From Schaedlerella sp. (lineage in GTDB: Bacteria > Bacillota > Clostridia > Lachnospirales > Lachnospiraceae): 7,681 nucleotides of DNA. How positions within the stretch are numbered: the stretch's first letter is position 1; every line of letters starts with the position of its first letter. Made by a program: the position numbers and the translations under genes. Location: positions 1-7,681 of the forward strand of contig JAHHTO010000116.1 of the NCBI GenBank assembly GCA_020024595.1, written 5' to 3'. A model generated the notes under the pieces. The model was not told where the DNA came from. It was given only the letters and a program-made list of their open reading frames with translations, and made no database searches. Below are positions 1-5,702 of this stretch, piece after piece.

Positions 1-309
1 ATATTGGCACAGAGAGCAAAAGAATATATTGACACGAATTTCAGACAATCGGATTTGTCTGTGGAAATGTTGTGTGAATATCTTCATGTCAGCCCATCTC
101 ACTTTTCCAATATTTTCAAGAAAGAGCACGGTATCAATTTCATTACGTATTTGACGAATAAAAGAATGGAGGAAGCTGCCATGCTGCTAAAGACCACAGA
201 TTATAAAACAAAAGTAATCAGTGAAATGGTGGGCTATCCGGAGTCTAATTATTTTAGCTATGTATTTAAAAAGTGTATGAATGTTTCTCCTGCGAATTTC
301 CGCAAGTAG
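1..309 (+). CDS. AraC-type DNA-binding domain of a YesN-like response regulator (5'-partial)
   Basis: This is the C-terminal 102 codons of a transcription regulator; the frame is open from the first base, so the true start lies upstream and TTG at 4 is just an internal Leu codon. The visible part is a complete AraC/XylS double helix-turn-helix: an opening helix (AQRAKEYIDTNF), the first HTH (LSVEMLCEYLHVSPSHFSNIFKKEHG), then the second HTH ending in the family hallmark (VISEMVGYPESNYFSYVFKKCMNVSPANFRK), with the usual Gly-Tyr, Phe and Pro positions. Its place 16 bp before a YesM-type kinase makes a receiver-plus-AraC response regulator the best reading. The receiver domain itself is outside the window, so a plain AraC regulator is not excluded. 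It probably activates the sugar transporter gene downstream, which is inference. Confidence 0.9.
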   Translation: MLAQRAKEYIDTNFRQSDLSVEMLCEYLHVSPSHFSNIFKKEHGINFITYLTNKRMEEAAMLLKTTDYKTKVISEMVGYPESNYFSYVFKKCMNVSPANFRK

Positions 310-325
310 GAAAGGTAAAAATAAT

Positions 326-2179
326 ATGAGAAAAAGATGGAAAGAACGATATCAAAGACAAAGCATTCAGGCTGTGATTTTATCTGCATTGACAGGGGTA
401 GCTGTGTTTTTTTTCCTTATTCTTGCAATTATTTTCACGAATTATATGGGAGATATTTTAGAGAATTTTATCAGGGAAAAGAAAGGACAGCAGACGGAAT
501 TTCTGGCAGAAAGCGTAGAGCAGACATGTAAAGAAGCTATCGATTTTTTTGATACTGTATATTATAAAATTATAAAAAAAGAAAAGCTTCAGGAAGAAGG
601 ATTTACAAAACTTTTGGATTTTGTATGTGAGGAAAATAAAAATCTGGTGGGAAATCTAGTTTTATATGATGACCAGGGAGACATTTTATATGAAAATCAG
701 CAGGAAGATGTGCAGATTCTTTCCAAAGAAAAGCAGAAAGAAATGATGCAGAAGGCAAAGAGTCATGTGGGAAAGACATGGTTTGAAAAGGACGGCTCTT
801 TTCAGGATATTTTGCTGTACCGTTTTGTAGAAATCAACCATGACGGAGAGATACAGCCGGCTGTGCTTGCAGGAACGTTAAAGTACCAACGGATTGTTCA
901 AGTATTTCAAATGCAGGAGGATGAAAGCTACGGATATTCTTATATGAAAACAGCAGATGGAACACTGATTTATCATCCCAAAGGTTTGCAGCTTCAGCAT
1001 GGTGTATATACAGAAAAACTGGGAATGAAACCCATTACAGCAGATGGAATACATGAAGAAAAACTGGAAGGAAAACGTTATTTAGTCCGTCAGAGAACGG
1101 TAGGGTACACAGGATGGAAAATCATCGGAATTGCCTCTTTAGAAGAAGATTTATATGAGGAATATCCCATAAATCTTTTAATCTGGTGTTTATTAGGCGG
1201 TATGGGAATCTTAGTAATTTGCATCAACCGCTATATTGTGCAGAAGATTACAGGACCTATTCAAAGACTCAGCAAAAGAGCAGAACAGTTTGACGATAAG
1301 GATTTGGACAAGGAAATTGAGGAAGAAGGTACTTATGAAGTACGACAGTTAGCGGAGAGTTTTAATCAAATGCGGAAGCGGATTAAGCAGCTGATGATGA
1401 AGGCCGTTCAGAAGGAACAGGAATATTGGGATATGCAGATGAAGCTTTTGCAGTCGCAGATTAATCCACATTTTCTCTATAATACACTGGACTCCATTAT
1501 ATGGATGATTGAAAGTAAAAGATACGAAGGTGCAGCAAAAATGGTAACAGCTTTGGCTGGATTTTTCCGTATTTCCCTTAATAAAGGGGAAGACTTTATT
1601 ACAGTGGAGAAGGAACTTTTGCATGTGAAAAATTATATGGAAATTCAGGGAATACGATTTGAAGATAAGTTCTCTTTTGACGTGGAAATAGAAGAAAATG
1701 TGAAAAAATATATCTGTCCGAAGCTGATTGTGCAACCTTTGGCGGAAAACGCCGTTTATCATGGTATGGAAAGTATGTATGGTGATGGAGAAATTCATAT
1801 TTCTGCTCATGAAGAAGGTGAAAAAATTTGTATTGCTGTTTCTGATAACGGAGAGGGAATGGTTGGCGAGCAGATAAAGCAGATTATGGAGCAGAAAGTA
1901 GTATCCAGTCGTAGAGGCTCCGGTATTGGAGTAAGAAATGTAGACAGACGTGTAAAGCATTGTTTTGGAGATGAATACGGTATTACCATAGAGAGTGAAA
2001 TAGATGAGGGAACAGTTGTAAAAATATGGATTCCAAAAGTGGAGGATATGAATGAGTACTGGAAAGAAAATTTTTCTGGGGAGTCTGCTGCTGATTTTTC
2101 TTCTCACAGGGGGATATCTGTGGAAGGAACAGAAGGAGACAGTCACCGTAATTTCCGTCATAGTTCCAAAGGAGTATGA
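326..2179 (+). CDS. YesM/LytS-like sensor histidine kinase with Cache-type outer domain and HAMP
   Basis: Membrane sensor kinase of 617 residues, partner of the AraC-type regulator upstream. Domains: N-terminal membrane helix about 15-39; extracellular dCache-like region about 42-280 (see DGTLIYHPKG and YTGWKIIGI); second helix about 283-304; HAMP about 305-358; His_kinase core with the phospho-acceptor His382 in PHFLYN; HATPase_c with N-box PLAENAVYHG (Asn475), DNGEGM (507-512) and GSGIGVRN (531-538). I chose ATG 326 because AGGAAAGG ends 8 bp before it; the frame is open back to 281, but those codons overlap the regulator gene and have no ribosome site. The kinase fold normally ends at the GTVVKIWIP strand (residue 570); here about 43 more residues follow, overlapping the next gene by 128 bp in another frame. 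This tail is probably a frameshift product (see findings). Confidence 0.93.
   Translation: MRKRWKERYQRQSIQAVILSALTGVAVFFFLILAIIFTNYMGDILENFIREKKGQQTEFLAESVEQTCKEAIDFFDTVYYKIIKKEKLQEEGFTKLLDFVCEENKNLVGNLVLYDDQGDILYENQQEDVQILSKEKQKEMMQKAKSHVGKTWFEKDGSFQDILLYRFVEINHDGEIQPAVLAGTLKYQRIVQVFQMQEDESYGYSYMKTADGTLIYHPKGLQLQHGVYTEKLGMKPITADGIHEEKLEGKRYLVRQRTVGYTGWKIIGIASLEEDLYEEYPINLLIWCLLGGMGILVICINRYIVQKITGPIQRLSKRAEQFDDKDLDKEIEEEGTYEVRQLAESFNQMRKRIKQLMMKAVQKEQEYWDMQMKLLQSQINPHFLYNTLDSIIWMIESKRYEGAAKMVTALAGFFRISLNKGEDFITVEKELLHVKNYMEIQGIRFEDKFSFDVEIEENVKKYICPKLIVQPLAENAVYHGMESMYGDGEIHISAHEEGEKICIAVSDNGEGMVGEQIKQIMEQKVVSSRRGSGIGVRNVDRRVKHCFGDEYGITIESEIDEGTVVKIWIPKVEDMNEYWKENFSGESAADFSSHRGISVEGTEGDSHRNFRHSSKGV
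2041..2046 (+). promoter_or_regulatory. Ribosome binding site inside the kinase frame, sets the binding-protein start
   Basis: GGAGGA lies 5 bp before ATG 2052 and fixes the start of the sugar-binding protein. It sits within the kinase reading frame, just after the codons for the last expected kinase strand. An in-frame TGA (2049-2051) directly precedes the ATG, so no longer start is possible. ATG 2052 also forms ATGA with a TGA at 2053-2055 in the third frame, the usual signature of translational coupling to an upstream gene. The kinase as read here does not use that stop. Confidence 0.75.
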
Positions 2180-3335
2180 AGAACAACAGCAGGAATGGAT
2201 AAAAGGAATAAAAGCCTGCAGCAGTGATTTGGAATTTCAGGTGAACTTTTTCTTTGAAGAAAATGCACAGGAAAGAAGAATAAGAATAGAGAAAGAAAAA
2301 GCATATCAAGCAGGAATTCTCACAGAAAAAGAACTGGATGAAAATGGAAAAGATTCCTTTGTGCAGGGGTATGAGGCGGCAGAAAAATTGGCAAAAACAG
2401 TCCAAAAGGCAGACAAGAAACAGTTAGAAAAACGGTTAAAAGTAGGAATTGTACTTTATGATCAGGAAGATGTTTTTATCCATGCTTTGTGTGAAAAGAT
2501 AGAGATGATTCTGGAGAAAACAGGAGAAGAAAAGCAGGTTGAAGTCATTACAGCAGTGGAAGATGCCAAGGGAAATCGCCAGGAACAAAATCGCCAGATT
2601 GAATTTTTAATGGATCAGGAATGTGATATTCTGGCATTAAATCTAGTAGATACCTGGAGTGCATCCAAGATTATTGACAGAGCAAGAGAGCGGAATATTC
2701 CTCTGATATTTTTCAACCGTGAACCCTCAGATGAAGACATTCAGCTATGGAAAAAGGTGTATTATGTAGGAACAGATGGGGAAGAAATCGGAAAGCTTCA
2801 GGGGGAAATTTTGACAGATGCTTTTTGTAGTGCAAAGTTAAAAATTGATAAAAATCAGGATGGAATTCTCCAATATATTTCGGTGGAAGGGGAGGAAGGA
2901 CATAGTGATTCAGTAAGAAGAACGGCTGCAATGCTGAAAAAAACAGAGGAAATTTTTCCTTCTAAGCAGGTGGAATCCGTGTCAGCAGACTGGAATCGGG
3001 AAAAGGCAAAAGAAAACTTTATGCAGCTTCCCAAAGAACAAATAGAGTCTTGCGAGGCAGTTATCTGTAACAATGATGATATGGCACTGGGAGTTTTAGA
3101 TGCTTTAAAGGAGAGAGAAACAGAATATATTCCTGCAATTGTAGGAGTAAATGGGGAGCAGGAAGTTTTGGAAAAAATACAGCAGGGAGAAATGCTGGGA
3201 ACAGTTTCCCAGAAAAGCCAGGAGCAGGCGAAAAAAATCACAGAGTTAATCTGGCAGTTTTGGGAAAAGAAGATGCCTAAAGAAGAGGAGCAGAAGATTT
3301 ATCTTCAGGGAGAAAAATACCAGAATATACCATAA
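2052..3335 (+). CDS. Membrane-anchored galactose/glucose-binding (MglB-like) protein, probable kinase co-sensor
   Basis: 427 residues. Residues 6-24 form one hydrophobic N-terminal helix without a lipobox Cys (first Cys is 56) or an obvious cleavage site, so the protein is probably tethered outside the membrane. Residues 130-400 follow E. coli MglB closely: ALNLVD, FFNREPS, YYVGTDGEE, NNDDMALG. The Ca2+ loop DKNQDGILQ (266-274) and its remote Glu335 are present. Sugar contacts corresponding to MglB Asp14, Phe16, Asn91, His152, Asp154, Arg158, Trp183 and Asn211 are Asp140, Phe142, Asn222, His284, Asp286, Arg290, Trp314 and Asn341. MglB Asp236 and Asn256 are replaced by Asn367 and Gln387. Residues 30-128 are an extra segment I cannot assign. 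Operonic placement after the kinase, with no ABC permease or ATPase for it in the window, points to sensing rather than transport (inference, modelled on XylFII-LytS). The ligand is probably a hexose such as galactose or glucose. Confidence 0.88.
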   Translation: MSTGKKIFLGSLLLIFLLTGGYLWKEQKETVTVISVIVPKEYEEQQQEWIKGIKACSSDLEFQVNFFFEENAQERRIRIEKEKAYQAGILTEKELDENGKDSFVQGYEAAEKLAKTVQKADKKQLEKRLKVGIVLYDQEDVFIHALCEKIEMILEKTGEEKQVEVITAVEDAKGNRQEQNRQIEFLMDQECDILALNLVDTWSASKIIDRARERNIPLIFFNREPSDEDIQLWKKVYYVGTDGEEIGKLQGEILTDAFCSAKLKIDKNQDGILQYISVEGEEGHSDSVRRTAAMLKKTEEIFPSKQVESVSADWNREKAKENFMQLPKEQIESCEAVICNNDDMALGVLDALKERETEYIPAIVGVNGEQEVLEKIQQGEMLGTVSQKSQEQAKKITELIWQFWEKKMPKEEEQKIYLQGEKYQNIP

Positions 3336-3347
3336 AAAGAAAGCTTG

Positions 3348-3390
3348 AAAATAAATTCGTATTTTTTGAATAGAAATACGAATTTATTTT
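3348..3390 (+). terminator. Perfect 17-bp inverted repeat; terminator and/or operator
   Basis: Left arm AAAATAAATTCGTATTT (3348-3364) and right arm AAATACGAATTTATTTT (3374-3390) are exact reverse complements around a 9-base loop. The arm begins A-rich and ends T-rich, and two more T follow, so it can act as a bidirectional intrinsic terminator between the binding-protein and symporter genes. Only two G:C pairs sit in the stem, which is weak for a terminator. The perfect symmetry just upstream of a promoter zone equally suits a dimeric regulator's operator. The repeat is certain; its role is not. Confidence 0.6.
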
Positions 3391-3434
3391 TTGACAAAAA
3401 TCGATAAAATAAGACACAGAACTGAAAAAAGGAG
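3391..3434 (+). promoter_or_regulatory. Candidate symporter promoter (weak -10, no proper -35) and ribosome site
   Basis: TAAAAT at 3405-3410 matches five of six -10 positions. A perfect TTGACA sits at 3391-3396 but only 8 bp upstream of it, too close to serve as its -35. At 16-18 bp upstream there is only the AT-rich right arm of the inverted repeat. A promoter lacking a -35 fits activation by the AraC-type regulator encoded upstream (inference). AAAGGAG at 3428-3434, 9 bp before ATG 3444, is the ribosome site. Confidence 0.35.
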
Positions 3435-3443
3435 AAAGAGAAA

Positions 3444-4829
3444 ATGAGTCAGGTGAAAACATCACAGGGGACGGTATACGAAGGTAAAATCCCTGCAAGG
3501 GTAAAATATACCTTTGCTTTTGGTGCGTTGGGAAAAGATTTAATTTATGGTATGATTGCTACCTTTTCCATGATTTATTTTACAGACATCATTAAAGTAT
3601 CACCGGTTTTTATCGGTATGATGTTCTTCTGTGCAAAATTATGGGATGCATTTAATGATTTGTTTATGGGAATGATTGTGGATAACACAAGAAGCAAATA
3701 TGGAAAGTTTATTCCATGGCTAGTCATCGGAACACTGGTAAATGCAGCAGTTTTTGTAATCTTATTTACAGATTTTCATTTAAGCGGTGTAGGTTTGTGT
3801 GTATTTGCTACTGTATCTTATGTTTTATGGGGAATGACATACACCATTATGGATATTCCGTACTGGTCTATTATTCCAAACCTCACTTCTGATCCGAAAG
3901 AAAGAGAAAAGGTATCCGTGTTGCCTCGTATTTTTGCCAGCATCGGACAGTCTTTAATTATTGCAGGATTTGGTGTACAGATTATCAGTGCTTTAGGTGG
4001 AGGACAGAAAGGTTATCACAGCTTTGCAGTGATTATTGCTATTGTATTTGTTTTCACCATTGGTGTAACAGCATTTAATTTGCCCAAAACAGGAGATAAT
4101 ACAAACGTAGAGAAGAAAAAAATCTCATTTAAGGATATTTTCCATATTATTCGTGAAAACGATCAGCTGCGTTCTGCAGTAGGGCTTATTCTGTTGTACA
4201 ACGTGGGAATACAGCTTGTCATGGGTGTTGCAACTTATTATTTTACTTATGTATGTGGAAATGCAGGTATGCTTTCTGCTTTTATGATTAGTGCATCTGT
4301 TGCAGAAGTAGTTGGTTTGCTTGCCTTTCCAAAGGTAACGGAAATTCTTTCTAGAAAGAATTCCTTTTTACTGGCATGTGTGCTTCCGTTCTTTGGACTT
4401 GGTTTACTGCTGCTGGTAGGAGTTTTTGCTCCACAGAATATTATTCTGACAGCAATTGCAGGTATTGTTGTAAAAATCGGAATGGGACTGGAATTAGGCT
4501 GTGCTACTGTATTTTTGGCAGACGTTGTAGACTATGGCGAATATAAGCTAGGAGAGAGAAACGAAGGTGTAGTATTCTCTTTGCAGACTTTAATTGTAAA
4601 ATTTACTTCTGCACTTACTGCGCTGGGGATTGGATTTGCTCTTGATTTAACCGGCTATATTCCGGGACAAGAGCAGAGCATGCTGACGATGAACTTTATT
4701 CGTCTGTTAATGTGTATTATTCCGGCAGTAAGTATGTTGGCTGCGTACGTGGTGTATAAAAAGAAATATAAACTGAATGATCAGTATATGCTGGAAATCA
4801 ATCAGGAATTAGAAATAAGAAGAAAATAA
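3444..4829 (+). CDS. GPH-family (MelB-like) cation:sugar symporter
   Basis: 461-residue polytopic membrane protein of the glycoside-pentoside-hexuronide:cation symporter family, which imports sugars or glycosides with Na+ or H+. The N-terminus has the family start ARVKYTFAFGALGKDLIYG (19-37). Helix II carries the cation-site block KLWDAFNDLFMG: Asp68, Asn71 and Asp72 correspond to MelB Asp55, Asn58 and Asp59, and Lys65 replaces MelB Arg52. The following loop VDNTRSKYGKFIPW (79-92) is the family signature. About 12 hydrophobic segments fill the length, typical for the family. A central cytoplasmic loop (about 210-235, Lys-rich) splits the two halves. It stands alone between an inverted repeat and a terminator, directly after the sugar-sensing genes, so it is the likely regulated target. 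Substrate cannot be read from sequence; galactosides, glucosides or pentosides are all possible, and no glycosidase is in the window. Confidence 0.92.
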   Translation: MSQVKTSQGTVYEGKIPARVKYTFAFGALGKDLIYGMIATFSMIYFTDIIKVSPVFIGMMFFCAKLWDAFNDLFMGMIVDNTRSKYGKFIPWLVIGTLVNAAVFVILFTDFHLSGVGLCVFATVSYVLWGMTYTIMDIPYWSIIPNLTSDPKEREKVSVLPRIFASIGQSLIIAGFGVQIISALGGGQKGYHSFAVIIAIVFVFTIGVTAFNLPKTGDNTNVEKKKISFKDIFHIIRENDQLRSAVGLILLYNVGIQLVMGVATYYFTYVCGNAGMLSAFMISASVAEVVGLLAFPKVTEILSRKNSFLLACVLPFFGLGLLLLVGVFAPQNIILTAIAGIVVKIGMGLELGCATVFLADVVDYGEYKLGERNEGVVFSLQTLIVKFTSALTALGIGFALDLTGYIPGQEQSMLTMNFIRLLMCIIPAVSMLAAYVVYKKKYKLNDQYMLEINQELEIRRK

Positions 4830-4840
4830 GAAATGCGTAT

Positions 4841-4873
4841 GAGAAGACTGCTTTTAGCGGTCTTTTCTTTTTT
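4841..4873 (+). terminator. Intrinsic terminator of the symporter gene
   Basis: An 11-bp stem (4841-4851 with 4857-4867, two G:U pairs) around the loop TTTTA is followed by six T (4868-4873). It begins 11 bp after the symporter stop and separates the sugar region from the ECF operon. Confidence 0.88.
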
Positions 4874-5011
4874 GTAAGGCAAAGCCCTGTTTTTATTGTG
4901 GAGTTTTATCTCCCGGCATCGTAAAGGTGTTGGAGGAGGGCGGATAGGAAATATTCTGACGACTAAATGGATTAGCTCTAACGAAATGGAGTGGTGACCT
5001 GCAATACCTCA

Positions 5012-5020
5012 TGCTATAAT
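5012..5020 (+). promoter_or_regulatory. Extended -10 promoter for the ECF operon
   Basis: TGCTATAAT matches the extended -10 consensus TGnTATAAT exactly. The matching -35 position (TGGTGA, 4992-4997) is poor, which extended -10 promoters tolerate. A start near 5027 would leave a leader of about 90 nt before the S-component gene. Confidence 0.55.
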
Positions 5021-5027
5021 TGAAAAC

Positions 5028-5052
5028 AGCTTGCGAGAGCGAGCTTCTTTTT
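5028..5052 (+). terminator. GAGA-capped hairpin with T-tract: possible attenuator
   Basis: AGCTTGC (5028-5034) pairs with GCGAGCT (5039-5045), one G:U, around a GAGA tetraloop of the GNRA type. TCTTTTT (5046-5052) follows. In form it is an intrinsic terminator, but it stands upstream of a gene with its own strong ribosome site, so it may attenuate the ECF operon or form a protective 5' hairpin. If transcription starts at the -10 at 5015-5020, the hairpin is the first thing transcribed. Confidence 0.55.
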
Positions 5053-5053
5053 C

Positions 5054-5078
5054 AGGTACGAGTTAGAAATACCTAACT
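5054..5078 (+). promoter_or_regulatory. Mutually exclusive short hairpins in the ECF leader
   Basis: AGTTAG (5061-5066) can pair with CTAACT (5073-5078), while AGGTA (5054-5058) can pair with TACCT (5070-5074). The two pairings share 5073-5074 and exclude each other. CAGGT (5053-5057) can also pair with ACCTG (4997-5001), enclosing the GAGA hairpin. Stems of 5-6 bp are short, so a regulatory role is only suggested. Confidence 0.3.
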
Positions 5079-5117
5079 TTGAGTGGATTATAATTACACT
5101 ATAAGGAGGTTTCAAGA

Positions 5118-5702
5118 ATGAAACAAAAAATGCAGGCAAAAGATTTTATCACAGTTGGAGTATTTACAGCAATTATGCTGGTCGTATCCATGGCAGTAGC
5201 AATGCTTGGATTCATCCCGATTTTTATTCCACTTTTATCTGTTTTAGTACCGTTGATCAGTGGGATTCCATTCATGCTTTTTGCAACAAAGTCTCAGAAA
5301 TTCGGTATGGTAACCTTGTTGGGAATTTTGATAGGTCTTGTTATGGGAATGATGGGACATGGAATCTTCGCATTTATCGCAGGTCCACTTTGCGGTCTTG
5401 TAGCTGATCTTATTATGAAATCCGGTGAATACAAGAGTATGGAAAAGGTCGCACTTGCTTGTGGCGTATTTTTCCTTACTATCATCGGAAACTATATCCC
5501 GATCATCTTAGCTCGTGAAGCATATCATGCACAGCTTGTTGAGACAGGATACGGCAAGGAATACGCAGACGCTCTTATGAAGTTGGTTCCGGATTGGAGC
5601 TTAATTCCGCTTGCGATTGCAGCGTTTACATTTGGTATTATTGGAGCTTACATTGGAAAAGCAATGCTAAAAAAACACTTTAAACGTGCAGGTATCGTAT
5701 AA
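5118..5702 (+). CDS. ECF transporter S component, Trep_Strep/MptD family (TIGR02185-like)
   Basis: 194-residue membrane protein, the substrate-binding subunit of an energy-coupling factor transporter. About six hydrophobic segments are visible (roughly 10-31, 33-57, 62-79, 82-100, 109-131, 157-184). The start KMQAKDFITVGVFTAI (4-19), the central HGIFAFIAGPLCGLVADLI (81-99) followed by GEYKS, and GNYIPIIL (124-131) resemble the Trep_Strep/MptD S-component family, whose ligand is unknown. The next two genes encode EcfT and a double EcfA, so this is a self-contained (group II) cassette rather than one sharing a housekeeping EcfAAT. ATG 5118 has AAGGAGG 8 bp upstream. Its TAA shares one base with the ATG of ecfT, implying coupled translation. 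The family call rests on pattern memory; the S-component role rests also on context. Confidence 0.85.
   Translation: MKQKMQAKDFITVGVFTAIMLVVSMAVAMLGFIPIFIPLLSVLVPLISGIPFMLFATKSQKFGMVTLLGILIGLVMGMMGHGIFAFIAGPLCGLVADLIMKSGEYKSMEKVALACGVFFLTIIGNYIPIILAREAYHAQLVETGYGKEYADALMKLVPDWSLIPLAIAAFTFGIIGAYIGKAMLKKHFKRAGIV

Larger units (their letters stand above)
4874..5117 (+). other. Non-coding leader/intergenic region before the ECF operon
   Basis: These 244 bp hold no convincing gene. The left part (4874-5000) has only an AAATGGA repeat (4965-4971 and 4984-4990). The right part holds an extended -10 promoter, a terminator-like hairpin and alternative short pairings, listed separately. No consensus of TPP, FMN, cobalamin, THF, preQ1, purine, SAM or c-di-GMP riboswitches was recognised by eye. 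The strong ribosome site AAGGAGG (5103-5109) ends it, 8 bp before ATG 5118. Confidence 0.7.

Noticed and set aside
281..325. Upstream extension of the kinase to ATG 281
   Set aside because: It would add 15 residues inside the regulator gene without a ribosome site; ATG 326 has a good site and starts a typical Arg/Lys-rich cytoplasmic lead before the first membrane helix.
1349..2161. 270-codon open frame on the minus strand
   Set aside because: It lies wholly opposite the kinase's conserved catalytic region, its translation is rich in Phe, His, Leu and Tyr with no motif, and there is no ribosome site. It is a shadow of the kinase frame.
4873..4947. Short frame with a Cys-x-x-Cys peptide ending GIVKVLEEGG, as a possible gene remnant
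   Set aside because: It has no start codon with a ribosome site, begins inside the terminator T-tract, and is too short to judge. Chance is more likely.
5089..5094. Second TATAAT just before the S-component ribosome site
   Set aside because: It has no -35 or extended -10, and a start at about 5101 would leave the ribosome site at the transcript's extreme end. It is part of an AT-rich palindrome, ATTATAAT.
4886..5110. Known vitamin riboswitch (TPP, FMN, cobalamin, THF, preQ1) ahead of the ECF genes
   Set aside because: None of the conserved core sequences I know for these classes is present on reading the + strand. This was judged by eye without a covariance model.
5294..5485. 63-codon minus-strand frame opposite the S-component gene
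   Set aside because: It is a shadow of the membrane-protein frame, with no ribosome site and no recognisable product.
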